Source: Emydura subglobosa
Taxonomy: Eukaryota; Chordata; Testudines; Chelidae
Reading direction: 5' to 3'
NCBI GenBank assembly: GCA_007922225.1
Contig: ML679995.1
Span: 2,619,928-2,683,927, forward strand
Length of the DNA stretch: 64,000 nucleotides
Below, piece after piece: positions 1-12,130 of this stretch; positions within the stretch are counted from its first letter, which is position 1; every line of letters begins with the position of its first letter. The translations under genes and the position numbers were made by a program. The notes under the pieces were generated by a model. It saw only the letters and a list, made by a program, of their open reading frames with translations. It was not told the origin of the DNA and did not search any database.

Positions 1-369
1 CGTCTGCCTGGCCTGGGCTCAGTAAAAGTCTCACGTCCCTCCAGAGTTCTTTCCCAGCTCCCTGCCCCTCGTACAGGACAGTGGGCTCAGGTCTGATTCC
101 TGGGCCGTCTTTCACCACAGCACTCACAGAGATCGACGGGCCCTTGCGACCTTAATCCAGTCCCCTTGCGCGTGTGCATTAGGGCACAGTCTCTAAGGAC
201 ATGATTACACACGAGTTTTTCCCCCCACAAGGCCCTGCCTCGTTCAGTGCCCAGGACGGACCGTGCTCTGGGGAGGAGTCAGGGTGGTGTGGCGAGATAG
301 ACTGATGTACGTGTGGGGCCTGCAGCTTGTTTGCTGCACAAGTTGGAAGGTGCGTCGTGAACAAGGCAG
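1..369. other. Intergenic, no feature recognised
   Basis: I see no coding exon, RNA gene or repeat I can name here. The open frames are short and show no family resemblance. Confidence 0.4.
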
Positions 370-835
370 GGGGGTGCAGGAAGAGAAAGTATAGTTCGGT
401 GGTTAAGGCAGCTGAACGCCGCCCTGAAGTACTGGATTCTCTCCCTGCCTCTGCCCCAGCATCGCTGTGTGATGCTGGAAAAGTCACTTAAAGCAGACTT
501 TTCACAGGTCACTAACGGTGCAAACCTCATTTTCTGGGCTCCTGACATGAGACCCTGGGGTCTGATCTGCCGAATCCTGAGCGCTCACACCTGCACCTGA
601 ACTCAACGAGCGCCGTGCTTCGGCTGTGGAAAGTGCTCAGTCATCTGAGGAATCGGGGCCTGGGTGTCTCCAGCTGGGCACCCAAATTAGTGGACTCTTT
701 GGACCTGAATCTCTCTCTGCCTCAATTTCCCAGGTGTAAAAGGGGGATCGCCCCATCTCACCGCCCAGGATGTAGTGAGGACAAAACAATTCACGCGTAC
801 GAAGCACTCAGATAGCAGAGCGGTAGGCGCCACAA
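370..835 (+). repeat. MIR-type tRNA-derived SINE, interrupted
   Basis: The left part (370-490) has a degraded tRNA-like head (ggtggttaaggc) followed by a 'tctgcc...tgtgtgatgctgg..aagtcactta' block. The right part (about 705-830) has the MIR core tail 'ctctctgcctcaatttcccaggtgtaaaa'. The middle (500-700) resembles another common reptile repeat ending in 'gggcacccaaatta'. This is old and diverged, and the family name comes from the core motif only. Confidence 0.45.
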
Positions 836-1900
836 AAAGCCCTTGAAAAATAATAGTTCTGTCTTTAGAGCAGGGTTTGAATGGTGGGCAGAAAAGGAAC
901 CCCCCCCGAACAACAAAGAGAAAAGAAAACACCAAACAGCTGCTCACTCTGGGAGTCCCGTCCATCCTGAACACTGAAGGAGGCAGGGGCCTGTGTGTCA
1001 GATAAAAACACCCAGTGGTCATGCCATTGAAGACTGTGTAGGCGCCACAGACGATGGATGGGGTCAGATATATATAAAGTAACATCCAACGTCATCCGTT
1101 GTTTCTAATCCATCCCTGCAAAGAACTGCCCCAGAGGTAAGGCCAGGAGTTTGCCCAGGCAATCAGACACAACAGCGCACGTACGGCAGGGCTGTTAACA
1201 CATTCCTCTGATGCCCCGTGATAGGGTGGCAGAGCTGAAACCGAGTGACTCCCGACACTTGGAAACGCAGAAGAGACCCCCCTCCCCCTCCCCAATGTGC
1301 GCCTGCGGGTTTGCAGAGCTCTTACGCTGACGGAGGAAGAGCTGCCCTAATGAAGGCACACTATCTAACAAGATTTCTCTCCGTGTGTGTGTAGTTGTGT
1401 TGCACACGACTAAGTGGGAAAGTGTGCAGGAATGCCGGGTGTGTGTGTGTGTGTCCGTCCATGGGGGATTGTTCCCAGCAGGGCCCCATTCCAGGGTAAC
1501 AATGTGTAATGGGAGGCGCTAGTATCTTGCGGAGCGGTATAGGGTCTAGGACACTTAGGGAGTTTGGAGGGAGGAACCAGTCTCCCTGGCCCTCTCCATG
1601 CAGGTTCTCTAGGTTCCCCTGTGTTTTTGGGCTCTTCTTGACAATGCAGGGTAGGTGTGGGAGAAGAATAACCCGAAACCCGACAGCCGCTCCAGACCTG
1701 CTAACCACGCCACGGACCTGCATTGCATGGCGGCTGTCGGCTCCAGCCGTGGGCCTCATGCCTGCAGCTCTGAGGCACAGCGAGAGATGCCATGTTTCTG
1801 GCCTGCCACCGCTCCTGCACTGCTCGGACAAAGGGCTGCTCAACACGGCAAAGTCTGCAAACAGCGGAGAAGGAGAGGAACATTTGTGACAGTCAAAACA
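836..1900. other. Intergenic, no gene; short TG run
   Basis: No exon is recognised. A short (TG)n run lies at about 1439-1454. Minus-strand open frames across 1361-1960 look like chance frames, with no family resemblance. Confidence 0.4.
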
Positions 1901-1904
1901 TTGC

Positions 1905-2215
1905 CAGGATTCTTTTTTTTTCCCCCATGCAAAACTTTGAAATGGAACCAAAACTTTCATTTAAAATAAAAAAAGCGTTGCCCTCCCCGCACCGAACTCT
2001 CCTCGTTTTTTGCTCTTCCACTGGAAAAGATTAAAAAAGTTTTAAAAACAGTGAGAAAAGGGACACCCGAACATTTTCAAAACGAAACGCACTTTTTCAT
2101 TTTTCATCAGCAAAGGGAAGTGTCTGACCTACCTGGAAAGGTTTGTTTTGGTCAAATAGCCATTTTTGTTGTGAAACGAAACGAAAACCCACCCCACCAA
2201 AAACTTGTAGCTGAC
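1905..2215. repeat. AT-rich interspersed repeat rich in 'aaaacttt/ttttcatt'
   Basis: An AT-rich island in GC-rich surroundings with repeated words such as 'aaaactttgaaat', 'actttttcattttt' and 'gaaacgaaacgaaaac'. The same words recur at 40375-40790 and, more weakly, at 57535-57665. This suggests copies of one interspersed family, possibly with inverted-repeat character. The family is not named. Confidence 0.4.
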
Positions 2216-2689
2216 GGAATGCGAGCCACTTCTCCGCAGGCTAGCACTTGCCTTGGGAGGGTGGGTACCAACAGCATGAGAGTGAAGGGCACCGGGCGAA
2301 GCAGGACCAAAGGCCAGGAGACAGTGTGTCACCACAGTGAGCGGCAGGGGCTGGCCATGTCTGAAGGCAGAGCATAGCAGATGGGTTTGAGCAGAGGACA
2401 GAAGGTGCTTTTGAACTCCTTCAGCACCTGGAATTCCTCTGTAACCTTCATCCTGGGAAACACACTCAGGAAAAGGGGCTGCTGTGGTCGAAGGCCAGTT
2501 CTTGCTGGCTTACCCGACACAAGACATTCAGGGAGAGGCATAGGAGGTGCTCTGTCCCATCTAGGGGCTGGTGAACGTAAGGCCTATGACGGCTGCTGGC
2601 TAGCTGGATTATTCCTTTACCGCTGGCTGTGGGGGCCTGTGCATTTCGCACGGAAGGGGCTGGGTTCAAACAAGTGAGGCTGGTCACTA
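2216..2689. other. Intergenic, nothing recognised
   Basis: No coding, RNA or nameable repeat signal is visible. Confidence 0.35.
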
Positions 2690-2800
2690 TTACACATTAT
2701 TTGTAAAGTAGCAGTGCCTCGGTGTTCCCGTCATGGCCCAGGACCCCACGCAAACGCAGAACAAACAATCCCTGCCCCAAAGAGCATCCCATCTCCGTGT
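2690..2800 (+). repeat. Amniote interspersed repeat fragment
   Basis: The block 'ggcccaggacccca...' followed by 'aatccctgccccaaagagc' matches a pattern I know from many reptile interspersed repeats, in which a 'gtgctgtacaaa' box precedes 'ctgccccaaagagc'. A related fragment lies at 3880-3970. No family is assigned. Confidence 0.4.
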
Positions 2801-3879
2801 TATCTCTGAAAACCAGGCTCGTCACCTCCCAAACTGGACACCCGAAACCAAAGGCTTGGACTGGATAAATCCAAGGAGGCGCACCCAGCACAAATCAGTG
2901 CAGTGGGGCGCAAAGATGACGTCTCTTTCACATACCCTCCCCGCCCCCGTCACGCTATCCCAGCTGTTTACCGCCACTTTAAACCTACTTTTAAAAGGCA
3001 GATGTGCCCACATCAGAGTCTGCATACATTACGTGGAGCCGCAGAAAGGATGGGGTCTAGGAGTGACATCTAGTGACAGGACGGGGATCAGCCCCGGAAC
3101 ATCATTGCTAAAGGCTGGGGCCAGACAGGGAGCCAAGACAAATATTTTCCTGGAGAGGAACCCCCGGTGTAAAGAAGCAGCCTGAGGGCATGACAGAGAC
3201 CCACAGAGATGGGGATCCGGAGCCATGGCACAGTCAGAAGCAGCTCACCAAAGGGGGATTTTTTATGGCTGTTATGGGAAGGAAATTTAGCCAGCGTTTG
3301 AGCTGAGCTGGGAAATTCAGACTGAGCCTCCCAGAGCTTGGGCAGATGTGCGGGTCTGGCTCAGAACCAGATTTGTCGTAACACAGCCAGGACAGAGACT
3401 GGGGGCCAGCCACTCTCACACTAACAGCTGCGAGGGACCTTTCACCTGGCGAGCGGTCAGACACGCCGTGATCACGGTTACGGGGCCGCAGAAGTACCGA
3501 CAGACAGAGATGAAAGGAAGGGAGAGCTCCCGGCTCCCGCCCCAAGTACAATGAGAGAAGCAGAACAGGGCCGTTATCTCAAATGCGTCTGTGTGTCTGT
3601 CTCTTCTAAAGGCACACTCTCCGACTCAAATTTCTGAATCGACCCCCTCCCATTCACTTTCTGTGTTACGAATCACTTCTGAGAGGATTGAAGTGGAAAG
3701 CATTTGAAAACTCAGCTGGTCTCCTCTGACTCAGTGAAAGCAGACCAGTCACTTGTAGCTTTATTCCACTGTCCCCGCCCTGGCTGTCTGGCATGAACTG
3801 ATGGCTGAAATGCCGGGTTTGCAAAGAGCGCAGGGGAAGGCTTAGACCCAAACACACAGAAAACCTGCAATAACTGTAT
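2801..3879. other. Intergenic, nothing recognised
   Basis: No exon or RNA gene is seen. The open frames on both strands overlap one another and show no conserved motifs. Confidence 0.35.
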
Positions 3880-3970
3880 TGTCCATGTTGTCATAACATC
3901 TGAAGGCCAAAACCAGGCTGGGCCTATTGTGCTGGGTGCTGTACAAATGTGTAATAAGTTATAGAGCTTA
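3880..3970 (+). repeat. Interspersed repeat fragment with 'gtgctgtacaaa' box
   Basis: Contains 'gggcctattgtgctgggtgctgtacaaatg' in part, a box shared by a common reptile interspersed repeat. The copy is short and diverged. Confidence 0.35.
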
Positions 3971-4324
3971 ATGTTATAGCCCCAAAAAATCAAGGGAACG
4001 TTTCCATTGACCTCAGGTTTTGTACGAATATTTTAACCCCAAACTGCCCAGAGACTGTCTCTTATAAGATCTATTTACTTTGACCCCTCGAGGGCAAAGG
4101 CTGCTTTGTCGAGATATTGCATGGCCCATACCTGATAGTAGAGCTCCCTGCATGGCTAGGAAGAATTCTTCCCTAGCTGTATCTATACCAGGGGTTGGGT
4201 CGACTTAACGATGGTGCTCAGGGGGGCGAAATTTTTCACAGCACTGACCGAGGTCGCTAGGTTGATCTGATTTTAAAGTTTAGACCAGGCCTAAGAAGCC
4301 ACAGGTTGTAGACTGAAGCAGAGA

Positions 4325-4525
4325 TCCTGCAGATAAATATCATAGATAAATGCCACGCGTTGATAGGTGCGGGAGGTAAATCAGGAGATAGATACTGCAA
4401 TGAGATAGACACTGTAGATATACAGATACTGTAGACAGGGGAGATTGAGAGATACACTAGATCTATAGATACCACAGGAAGACTCTGTAGATAGATAGAT
4501 CCTTTAGATAGATAGATCCTCGAGG
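4325..4525. repeat. Degenerate GATA/TAGA microsatellite
   Basis: Repeated 'gatagata', 'agatac' and 'tagatagatag' words run from about 4325 and end in two 'tagatagatagatcc' units at 4491-4519. It is an imperfect tetranucleotide array, not a clean one. Confidence 0.7.
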
Positions 4526-5634
4526 CAAATCAATAACTGCCTGTACACAGAAATACAGCAAGATAGAGAGAGCTGCAGAGAGAACATGTTGTGATGGGGA
4601 GCGCCCTGGATTTGTTCTTGTCCGGGGTTTGGATCAAGCATTCATGTAGTTCATGCACATTGGGTCTAGGGCTGGCTCCGAACCAAACCCCACCAGGGCC
4701 TGCTCCGCATCCACATCTCACGTGTGCCCCACGTCTCATTTTGTAACGGGCTGGACTCCGAGGGAATCAGCAAATTAGCAGCTAAAGGAAAACTGGTCGA
4801 TAACGGTTATTTTGAAAACCTCGATAAAGTCCCTCGCAAGAGGCTATGGAGGGCTAAATACAGTGGTCCTGGAGCACAGAGGTAAAGCTCTGTCGCAGAT
4901 CAGGCTGCGGTTTAAGAACCAAAGAGCCACAATCACCGATCGATGAATTTTCACCATGGAAGAAGGGCAAGGGGGGGGGGAGGGGCCCAGGGTTCTGCAC
5001 GGAGACGGGTGCTGTCTGGAGAGCAACATTTGGGGACGATGCAAAATTCATGAGCTTAGTCCCATGCCAGAGAAACTCCAGGGGAAGTGGAGGAAGCAGA
5101 TTGTCCTCCCAATGCACACAGGAGCTCGCGCTGCTGGTCTCTGATGGGAATGTCAAGGAGCCAGGACACTGGTTTCCTTGCTCAACCAGATGGCAGCATC
5201 TTTGTTCAGCGTGCTGTCGCCCCACCGACTGATTCACCATCTCCTATCCCAGGCGTCCCCTGTCCCAACCCAGCCAGCTACTGACCTGCCCTAACCCTGC
5301 TTATCTTAGGAGGCAAAGAGCTGAAGTAGTTGGGAGGTACAGGACCGGATGAATCAGGGCCCTTGGCAGTACAGCTGCAGACTTTTGGTAGCTATGGCGC
5401 TGTTGTCTGTTTGACCAAGTGTCTAGTCTAAATTGGGGCCCTGGGATGTTCTGGTTGGAATAAAAATGGATGGAGCCTGGTGTTTGCTTTGATGCAATCT
5501 TGCTGATTTACAAGGAATGTATAAAGTCCTGTGTCTCTGAATGCAGAAGGAAACAAGGACAAAAAGGAGCAGTTTCTTAGCTCACCAATCCCCCAAGCCA
5601 ACATCAAACCCAAAAGATCTCTCTTGCTTTTTCC
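4526..5634. other. Intergenic, nothing recognised
   Basis: There is no recognisable gene. A poly(G) run lies at about 4971-4980. Open frames on both strands overlap and look like chance. Confidence 0.35.
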
Positions 5635-5639
5635 AGCGT

Positions 5640-6060
5640 CTATGTTTATGTCTACACTGCACGCTAACCCCAGGATCTGACTCAGGTTTGAGCCCATTCT
5701 GTCCACACACAAATCAGTCTGACTCGGGTCCACAAGCACTCAGGCTTTGGGTCCCAGGACCCTGCTAGCAGGTTAGGTCAGAGCCAGAGTCCAGCCTGGA
5801 CTCGAGTTCAAGCCCTGTCATGTTGCAGTGTGGATGCAGGTCAAGCTGCAGCCCAGAATGAGAAGGTCCGTACTGCGCAGAATGGACACGTCAGCCTGGC
5901 TGTGAACCCAGGTTTACAATACAGTGTGGTACCTCACGCACTGAATCCCCCAGCCCCGGTCGCACAGATCTGGTTTTACAGCGGCGTGTGGACAGTTACT
6001 TTCTGGGAGCTCACACACGCGCGCATCCCCCACCATCACCATAACCAGTCCAGCTAGTTC
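5640..6060. repeat. DNA-transposon/MITE-like remnant
   Basis: Starts with 'tatgtctacactgca' at about 5648-5662 and contains reverse-complement-like copies of that end ('ttgcagtgtggat' near 5823; 'acagtgtgg' near 5921). Turtle genomes carry non-autonomous elements whose ends read 'gtctacactgca' and 'tgcagtgtagac'; this fits, but is diverged. The block 47530-47725 carries the same kind of end. Confidence 0.4.
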
Positions 6061-6414
6061 GCACGGTGCTAGCTTCTGGGCAGACGCGCTGGGAAAGGGG
6101 GCAAACGGTGAGGGGTGGTAAAGTTTGCAGACGATACAAAATTACTCAGGCTAGCCTGGGGCGGGGCAAGACACCAGGCATCAGCAAGGGGCGACTGGGT
6201 GAAGTCTGAGGGCCTGAAACAGACAGGAGGTCAGGGTGGATGATCTGAGGGTGCCATCTATGCACGGTCACCTGGCATTCACGGCACAGAGCAGCACATT
6301 CCCAGCCCGCCGACCGTGTGGCTTGGTCTGTTGAACAATGGGAGGTGAAGAACGGTACCCGGGCGGATGCTTGCGCCCCCTGGCACTCAGCTGCGAATGG
6401 GACCCCCTCCCTGT

Positions 6415-6720
6415 CATCGAGTTATTGACCCGCAATCTACGGAAAACGCTGTCCAGATTGTTCACACTAATGTTATTTAGCAGCAATATTTCCGTAATAA
6501 AAGAAATCAATGGGCAAGAGAAAAGACCTGTCCGGGGCTTTGATTTTCTCATTTTAATGGCATACTTATTTACTCCCACCAGCATGCCATTGGATTTTCA
6601 TTACGCCGGCCTTCACCGTAAGTGGAGCTGTATTGATACGAGCTGCTGACTTCAGCTGCCTTCCTGCAGACACAAATTAAAAATTACTCATATTCCCCAA
6701 CGGCATCGGATGCTAACTGA
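6415..6720. promoter_or_regulatory. Candidate conserved non-coding element
   Basis: An AT-rich, non-repetitive block flanked by GC-rich DNA. It has several homeodomain-like TAAT/ATTA cores (for example 'actaatgttattta', 'gtaataaaagaaatcaat', 'cattttaatggc') and no coding signature. This composition is typical of conserved enhancers, but conservation itself cannot be seen from one sequence. Confidence 0.25.
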
Positions 6721-7365
6721 CCAAAACCACAGCGTGCAGGAGCACACAGGCACATTATCACGCACGACACACACGCGCAGCCAGAACAGCACCTGTGGTA
6801 GGAACCCCATACACTATGTAATGTGTCCGTCTACACTCCGTGCAATCACCCTGGCGGTGCTGTTGTGAAGCGATATAGACACGCTGCTCACTGCCGGAGT
6901 GGAGGTCGGAAAGTTCCTAATTCCCCTGGGAACACATCCCTTGGTTCAGTTCCATGGGACTCTTTTGGCTGGGGCAGCCAGGCAGGTGTGGATGAAGGGC
7001 CAGGCCCTGGAGAGATCCCAGCAGTGCAGAGGGGCTGCGGCGTGGTCTCGTGGCTGCCGTGATGCCAGCGACATCATCCAGCTCAGAACAACTGGGCCAC
7101 GACTACTTGCGAGAAACTCAGTCCGCCTCCACCCCAGCAAACTGCTGGAAGGAGAGGGTGCCATCCATGGGGCAACCCACGCTGGGAGGTGCACTCACAT
7201 TTGTCCTAGGTAAAACAAGATTGTAAGGGTTCAGGGTAAATGTTCTTTCTTTCCCCCTCGCCAAGATGGCAGGCATCACCCCTGCACTCTGCGATGACAG
7301 GTGGGGGAGAGGGGACGATCCCCAGATGGTGCCTGGCTTGTTGCAGCTCCACAGATTCCCAGACG
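6721..7365. other. Intergenic, nothing recognised
   Basis: There is no recognisable exon. CA-rich words occur at 6745-6790 but do not form a clean array. Confidence 0.35.
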
Positions 7366-7369
7366 AGAA

Positions 7370-8450
7370 GGGACCACGGTGGTCATTAAGTCTGACCCCC
7401 GTAGAAGACAGGGCAGAGAACTGCCCCCACATAATTCCTAGAGCAGCTGTTGTAGAAAAACCGCCCGGTTTGAATTAAAAATGGCCAGCGATGGAGAATC
7501 CACCACGGCCCTTGCTAAATTGTTCCCTTGGTTAATTACTCTCCCTGTTAAAAATGTATGCCTTATTTCCAGACTGAATTTGTCTAGCTTCAACTTCCAG
7601 CCATTGGATCGTGTTAGACCTTTCTCTGCTAGACTGAATGTCTGTTCCGCAGGTAGATACTTAAATAGACTGTAATTAAGTCCCCCGTTAACCTTCTCTT
7701 CGTTGACTGATGGAGATCCGTGAGTCTGTCACTATAAGGCCTGTGTTGTAATTCTCTAATCATTCTCGGCGCTCTTCTTTGACCCCTCTCCAGTTTATCA
7801 ACATCCTTCTGGAATTGTGGGCACCAGAACTGGACACAGGATTCCAGCAGTGGCTGCACCAGTGCCAAATACAGAGATAAAATAACTCACATGCAAGATG
7901 TCCCTGCTTATGCATTCCAGGATCACATTAGCCCTTTTGGCCAAACATTGCACTGGGAGCTCGTGGTCAGCTGATTAACCACGATGACCCCCAAATCCTT
8001 TTCAGCCTCACTGCTTCCCCCATCCTCGAAGTGTGGCTGATGTTCTAGATGTATAGCTTTACACTTAGCTGTATTAAAAACACACGTGGTTTATTTGCAC
8101 CCATTCACACAATGATCCAAATCGCTTGGTACCGGTGACCTGTCCTCTCCATTATTTACCACTCCCCCAGTTTTTGTAGTAGCTGCAAACTTTATCAGTA
8201 ATGACTTTATGTTTACATCCAGGTCATGAATAAAAATGTCTAGGGCCCAGAACTGATCCCTACGGGACCCGCCTAGAAACACACCCGTTTGAGGTGGATT
8301 CTCTGTTTGCAGTTACAGCTGGGTATCTATCAGTGAGCCAACTTCTAGTTCATTTAATGCTGGTTTTATAGCTTTCTAGTGTTTTAGTCAAAATATCATG
8401 TGGTACCAAGTCAAATGTCTTGCAGAAGTCTGATTGAATTTACCTGGTTA
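7370..8450 (-). mobile_element. CR1 LINE, 3' part, decayed
   Basis: Read on the minus strand this is the 3' part of a CR1 non-LTR retrotransposon. Translated pieces match the C-terminal part of the CR1 reverse-transcriptase ORF: 'CVQFWCPQFQKDVDKLERGQ' (7629-7868) and, further upstream in the element, 'HDLDVNIKSLLIKFAATTKT' (8091-8282), which corresponds to the FADDT catalytic region but has lost it. Stops and frameshifts break the frame, so the copy is old and inactive. Confidence 0.8.
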
Positions 8451-11400
8451 ACACTCGCCCTCCGCACTGTGATGTAACCCACCCATCCTTGCACACGTAT
8501 AGACACCTGCCAAACGGAAGTTTCCACTTCATGTATCTGACAAAGTGGGTTTCTGCCCAGGAAAGCTGAGGCCCAAATAAATTTGTTAGTCTTTAAGGTG
8601 GGTGGCAGGCAGCCGACTCCCCTCCTAACGGGTCTCATGCTCTGGTGGCTTGTAGTGGGTCAAGGCGTCTTCAGTCACCCCGTCTTCCCTGAGGAGGGGG
8701 TAGGGACCCGGGCCCACCCGCTCCTCCGAGTCCCAGCCCAGGGGCCCTATGAGAAGCAGCTATGTGCTGCTGGCACCGTACTCCCAACTGCACTTCTCTT
8801 CCCCTGGGCTAATTTTCCCCCTCCTTCTGGCTTCTTGAGCCTGGTACCTTCCTCCACAGAATCTCTGCACTCTGGTCTGTTCCTCCTCAGCACTCCAATG
8901 CACCGCACCGCACCAAACCGCACTTCTACTCCTCCCAGCTCGTGCCCTGTCTGTTTGGGGGCGGAGGGTTTTTATGGAGCACCTGGCTGGTCCCTAATTG
9001 CCCCCAGCTGCTCCTAATTGCCCCCTAACAACCCTCAACTAAACTGCAGGGAACAGAGCCCGGAGCATTCTGAGGCTTATATATCTGCCTTCAATCACTT
9101 TCCTACAGCCTTCTGCCTTCGCTATATCACAGGTGTCACAGGACTCTCGCCGTTGTGCTAAAAACAGACGAGCACAGCGACCCCTCTGAACATATGCCCT
9201 CTGTTCACTCTGATTTCTGACCCACTTCCAGAGCCCCTGGCCACCCGGCGGTCTGGACAGAGCCTCCAGGGGCCCGGCCACACAGATCAGAACTGCCAGG
9301 CATGCCCTGCACTGGGGTCTGTGCCCAGCCCCTCCCAGCCCCCACCCCCCGGAAACGGAGACCAGCGGGAAGTTTAAAGAGGACGTGGGTGACGCTGCCA
9401 CCTGCTGGTGAGGTGCGCGGACAGCGAGGGCCCTGATTCCGGGCCGGATCCTGCCGGAGGTCACGGTTTGCTCAGTGAGAGCACCAGCCCCTTGGCTTTG
9501 TCCAGGCCGCGACTCATCCCCGAGGCCGAGCGTCCGTGTGAGAGCCAGAGAGCCACTGGCTGTGTCGGCCTGACTCTTCCTCAGCAGCCTGATCCGACGC
9601 TAGCTGCAAACAAGGGTCTCCCGCGCCCAGGCCTGCTTGTGACTCAGCCCTCTCACCCCATCCTTCTAGGGGGCCCAGCATGTAATAGGTCTCAGAGCTC
9701 AGGGCGGGCCTTCGGTGTGATTCTGGACTCACTAGCCCTTAACCACTGGCACCAGGGGCTTTCCACTGCTCCGCTTTCCTTGGTGAGCGAGCGAGTGGGG
9801 AACCCTGGACCCTGGCTCCTCTGTGGTCCAACCCAAGGACCCTGGCCTGACTGCACAGACCCCTGGGCTTGCTGCCTCCCATGACCACTTCCTACCTTGC
9901 TCTGGCTTGGGGCTTTTGCCACAGCCTTTCCCCAGGGCACCAGCCCCTCTCCCCAGCTCACCGCAGAGCTTCTCTGCACATGCAGCCCCCAGCTGGCTCT
10001 GCAGCAGGGGAGTTTTCTCCACACCCTGGGCAGGGCTGACTCTGCTCCCTGCAGCTCTCCTTGCAGCAGGACCCTGGGCAGATTCACTTCCCCCTTCACC
10101 CCTGCCTGGTACTCCCTGTTGCAGCCCTAGTACCGACCTACCTTCAGGGTCCCCGGCCCCACGCAGCTTCCCTCGCTGAGCAGGAGTCAGCAATCTGCTC
10201 CCCTTCCCGGCCGGCCCCCACCCCAGCCAGATTCAGCCCTTTTCACTCCCCCCGCCCCAAAGGTTGCCACCTACTGCAGACTGAGTGGGGTGAAGCTGAT
10301 ATGGCCCAGCGCCAGGCTGCTTCATCCTAGCCCAGTTCCAGCTAACGCTCTCCTGAGTCTGCCAAGGAGGGGCTTCCATGTTCCCCATCGACCCGCGGGG
10401 GAATGGTGCCATGGGGCACGGCAGGGTGGGGGGTCGGGTCACCAGAGCAAGGGGCTGGGGTGGGGAAATCGGGGCACAGTGGGGTAGTGGGGGGTTGGTC
10501 CTCAGAGTGAAGGGCCGGGGCAATCGGTGCACAGAAGGCTGCAGGGGAGGTGGACAGGACTTCCCCCCCCGACTGGCCAGTGCCTACCTGTCTGCCCAAG
10601 AAGCTGGAGCCTGGAGCAGCTGCTGCTCTCCCCTGCCCCCGGGGGGGCTGGTTAATGAAGGCAAGCGGATGCTGTCAGGTTCCTTTTCCGATCGGACGCC
10701 TGGCACCCTGGTGTCTGCCCAGGCCCTAGCCGGGAGAATAAGAGTTTGGGGCCATTCCTAGGCCAGAGAGAACAGGGTCCGACCCATACTGAGCCATTCT
10801 GGCCCAGGTCCACTGAGCCCCCCATTCCTACAGACCTGCCGCAACAAAGCCACCACGGGCCCCCTGCTCTGGGCAATGACTTCTCTTATCAGCTAGTCAG
10901 CTGGGCACTGGGGCAGGCTGCCCATGTCCGCGGAGAGAGTGGCCGGGTAAAGGTCACCCTGGCTTCCTGCCTTCACCGTGCTCTCCTGTGGGGACAAGAG
11001 TAGGAAAGCAGCAAGGCCGGGGCGTGGGATAGCGGCTAGGCTGGGGATCAGCACAGGTGCTGGGCAGGGGGCGGGAACCCCTCCAGGCCGGGGGATCCCT
11101 GCTGGGTTGGGATTTCACCATGAGCTGGAATCCAGAAGAGGGCTCTAGGGAAAGCAGCATGGTGAGAGCTTGGAGGCTTTGTCCTTCCATTGAATCCAAC
11201 TGGGCCATACACAGGGCGTGTGACTGGCACACAGACTGGTCCCTGGTGGATGCTGTGCCGGGACCCCTTTCCTCATGCCCCAGCCCTCAGCCAAATCCCA
11301 GGGGGGAGCTGCCGCTACGTAGGTGAGTCAAGGCACTGGGTGGCTCCGTTCCTCCCCGCGGGACTCGTCTCACCTCTTGGCTCCCCCTCTGTAGCATGTG

Positions 11401-11500
11401 GGGGTCTCTTTCTGGACCCTATCGGCACCCCCCCTACAATTCGGAAGGCGGGGTGTGGGGCGAGAGGCCCCTTCGCTGTCTCCGCTGCTAGGCCCAGGGG
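8451..11500. other. GC-rich intergenic DNA, no gene recognised
   Basis: Long open frames on both strands arise from the high G+C. None shows a conserved domain or a convincing set of exon boundaries. A G-rich stretch lies near 10420-10530. Confidence 0.35.
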
Positions 11501-12130
11501 GACGTGACCCACCTGAGAAAGCACAGCCGCTGCGAACTCTCATCACAGAGCAGCAGCAGCTGTCTTGCTCCTCAGCGTCAGTGGTTCCATTCCCTCACCG
11601 GGGGCTGGGCTCACCCCTAGGGTAGGAAAAGACGGGCGGGCGCTACGAACGTCGAGGCGGTTCGCTGGCTCTGGTCTCTGCCTCCGGCGCCTGCATCCCG
11701 CCTGCTTGCTGAGGCCCTCGCTGCTGCGGAGTCGCCGCGAGGCGTCAGAGAGAGCCCGGCTGGGCTCCGTGCACCAAACAGCACGATTCGCTGGGGAGGC
11801 TTCGAGGCTCGGGCCCGTGACCCAACGGCCTGCCCGGCATTGCACCGGGACCCGCCCGGCCAGGCAGGAAGCTCCGCGGCTGGGCGGAGAGGAAGCAGGT
11901 GCTGGTTGTAGCAGGGGCCTCGGGAAGGCTGGCGGGCACCGTCCCAGGAGGGTACGGAAGAGCGGCCACGTTCTCCACTCACGCTTAGCCGGGCGCTCTG
12001 CAGCACCAGGCAGCGCATTACAGGTTCCCACAGGCCACTTCTGCGTGCCCAGCCCTGTTCCTAGGGCCAGGGGCCGCCAGCCCCTGGGCTAGCAGCTGCC
12101 CTGGCAGGCTCCGGTGGCCAAGGGCTGAGC
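11501..12130. other. GC/CpG-rich block with overlapping open frames on both strands
   Basis: CpG density rises here, with many 'cg' steps between about 11630 and 11990. Open frames of 175 codons (plus, 11565-12092) and 162 codons (minus, 11543-12031) overlap one another almost fully. Neither resembles a known family, so both are probably composition effects. A small CpG island is possible. Confidence 0.3.

Noticed and set aside
11565..12092. 175-codon plus frame fully overlapped by a 162-codon minus frame
   Set aside because: Both are Arg/Ala/Gly-rich and typical of CpG-rich DNA. No conserved motif.
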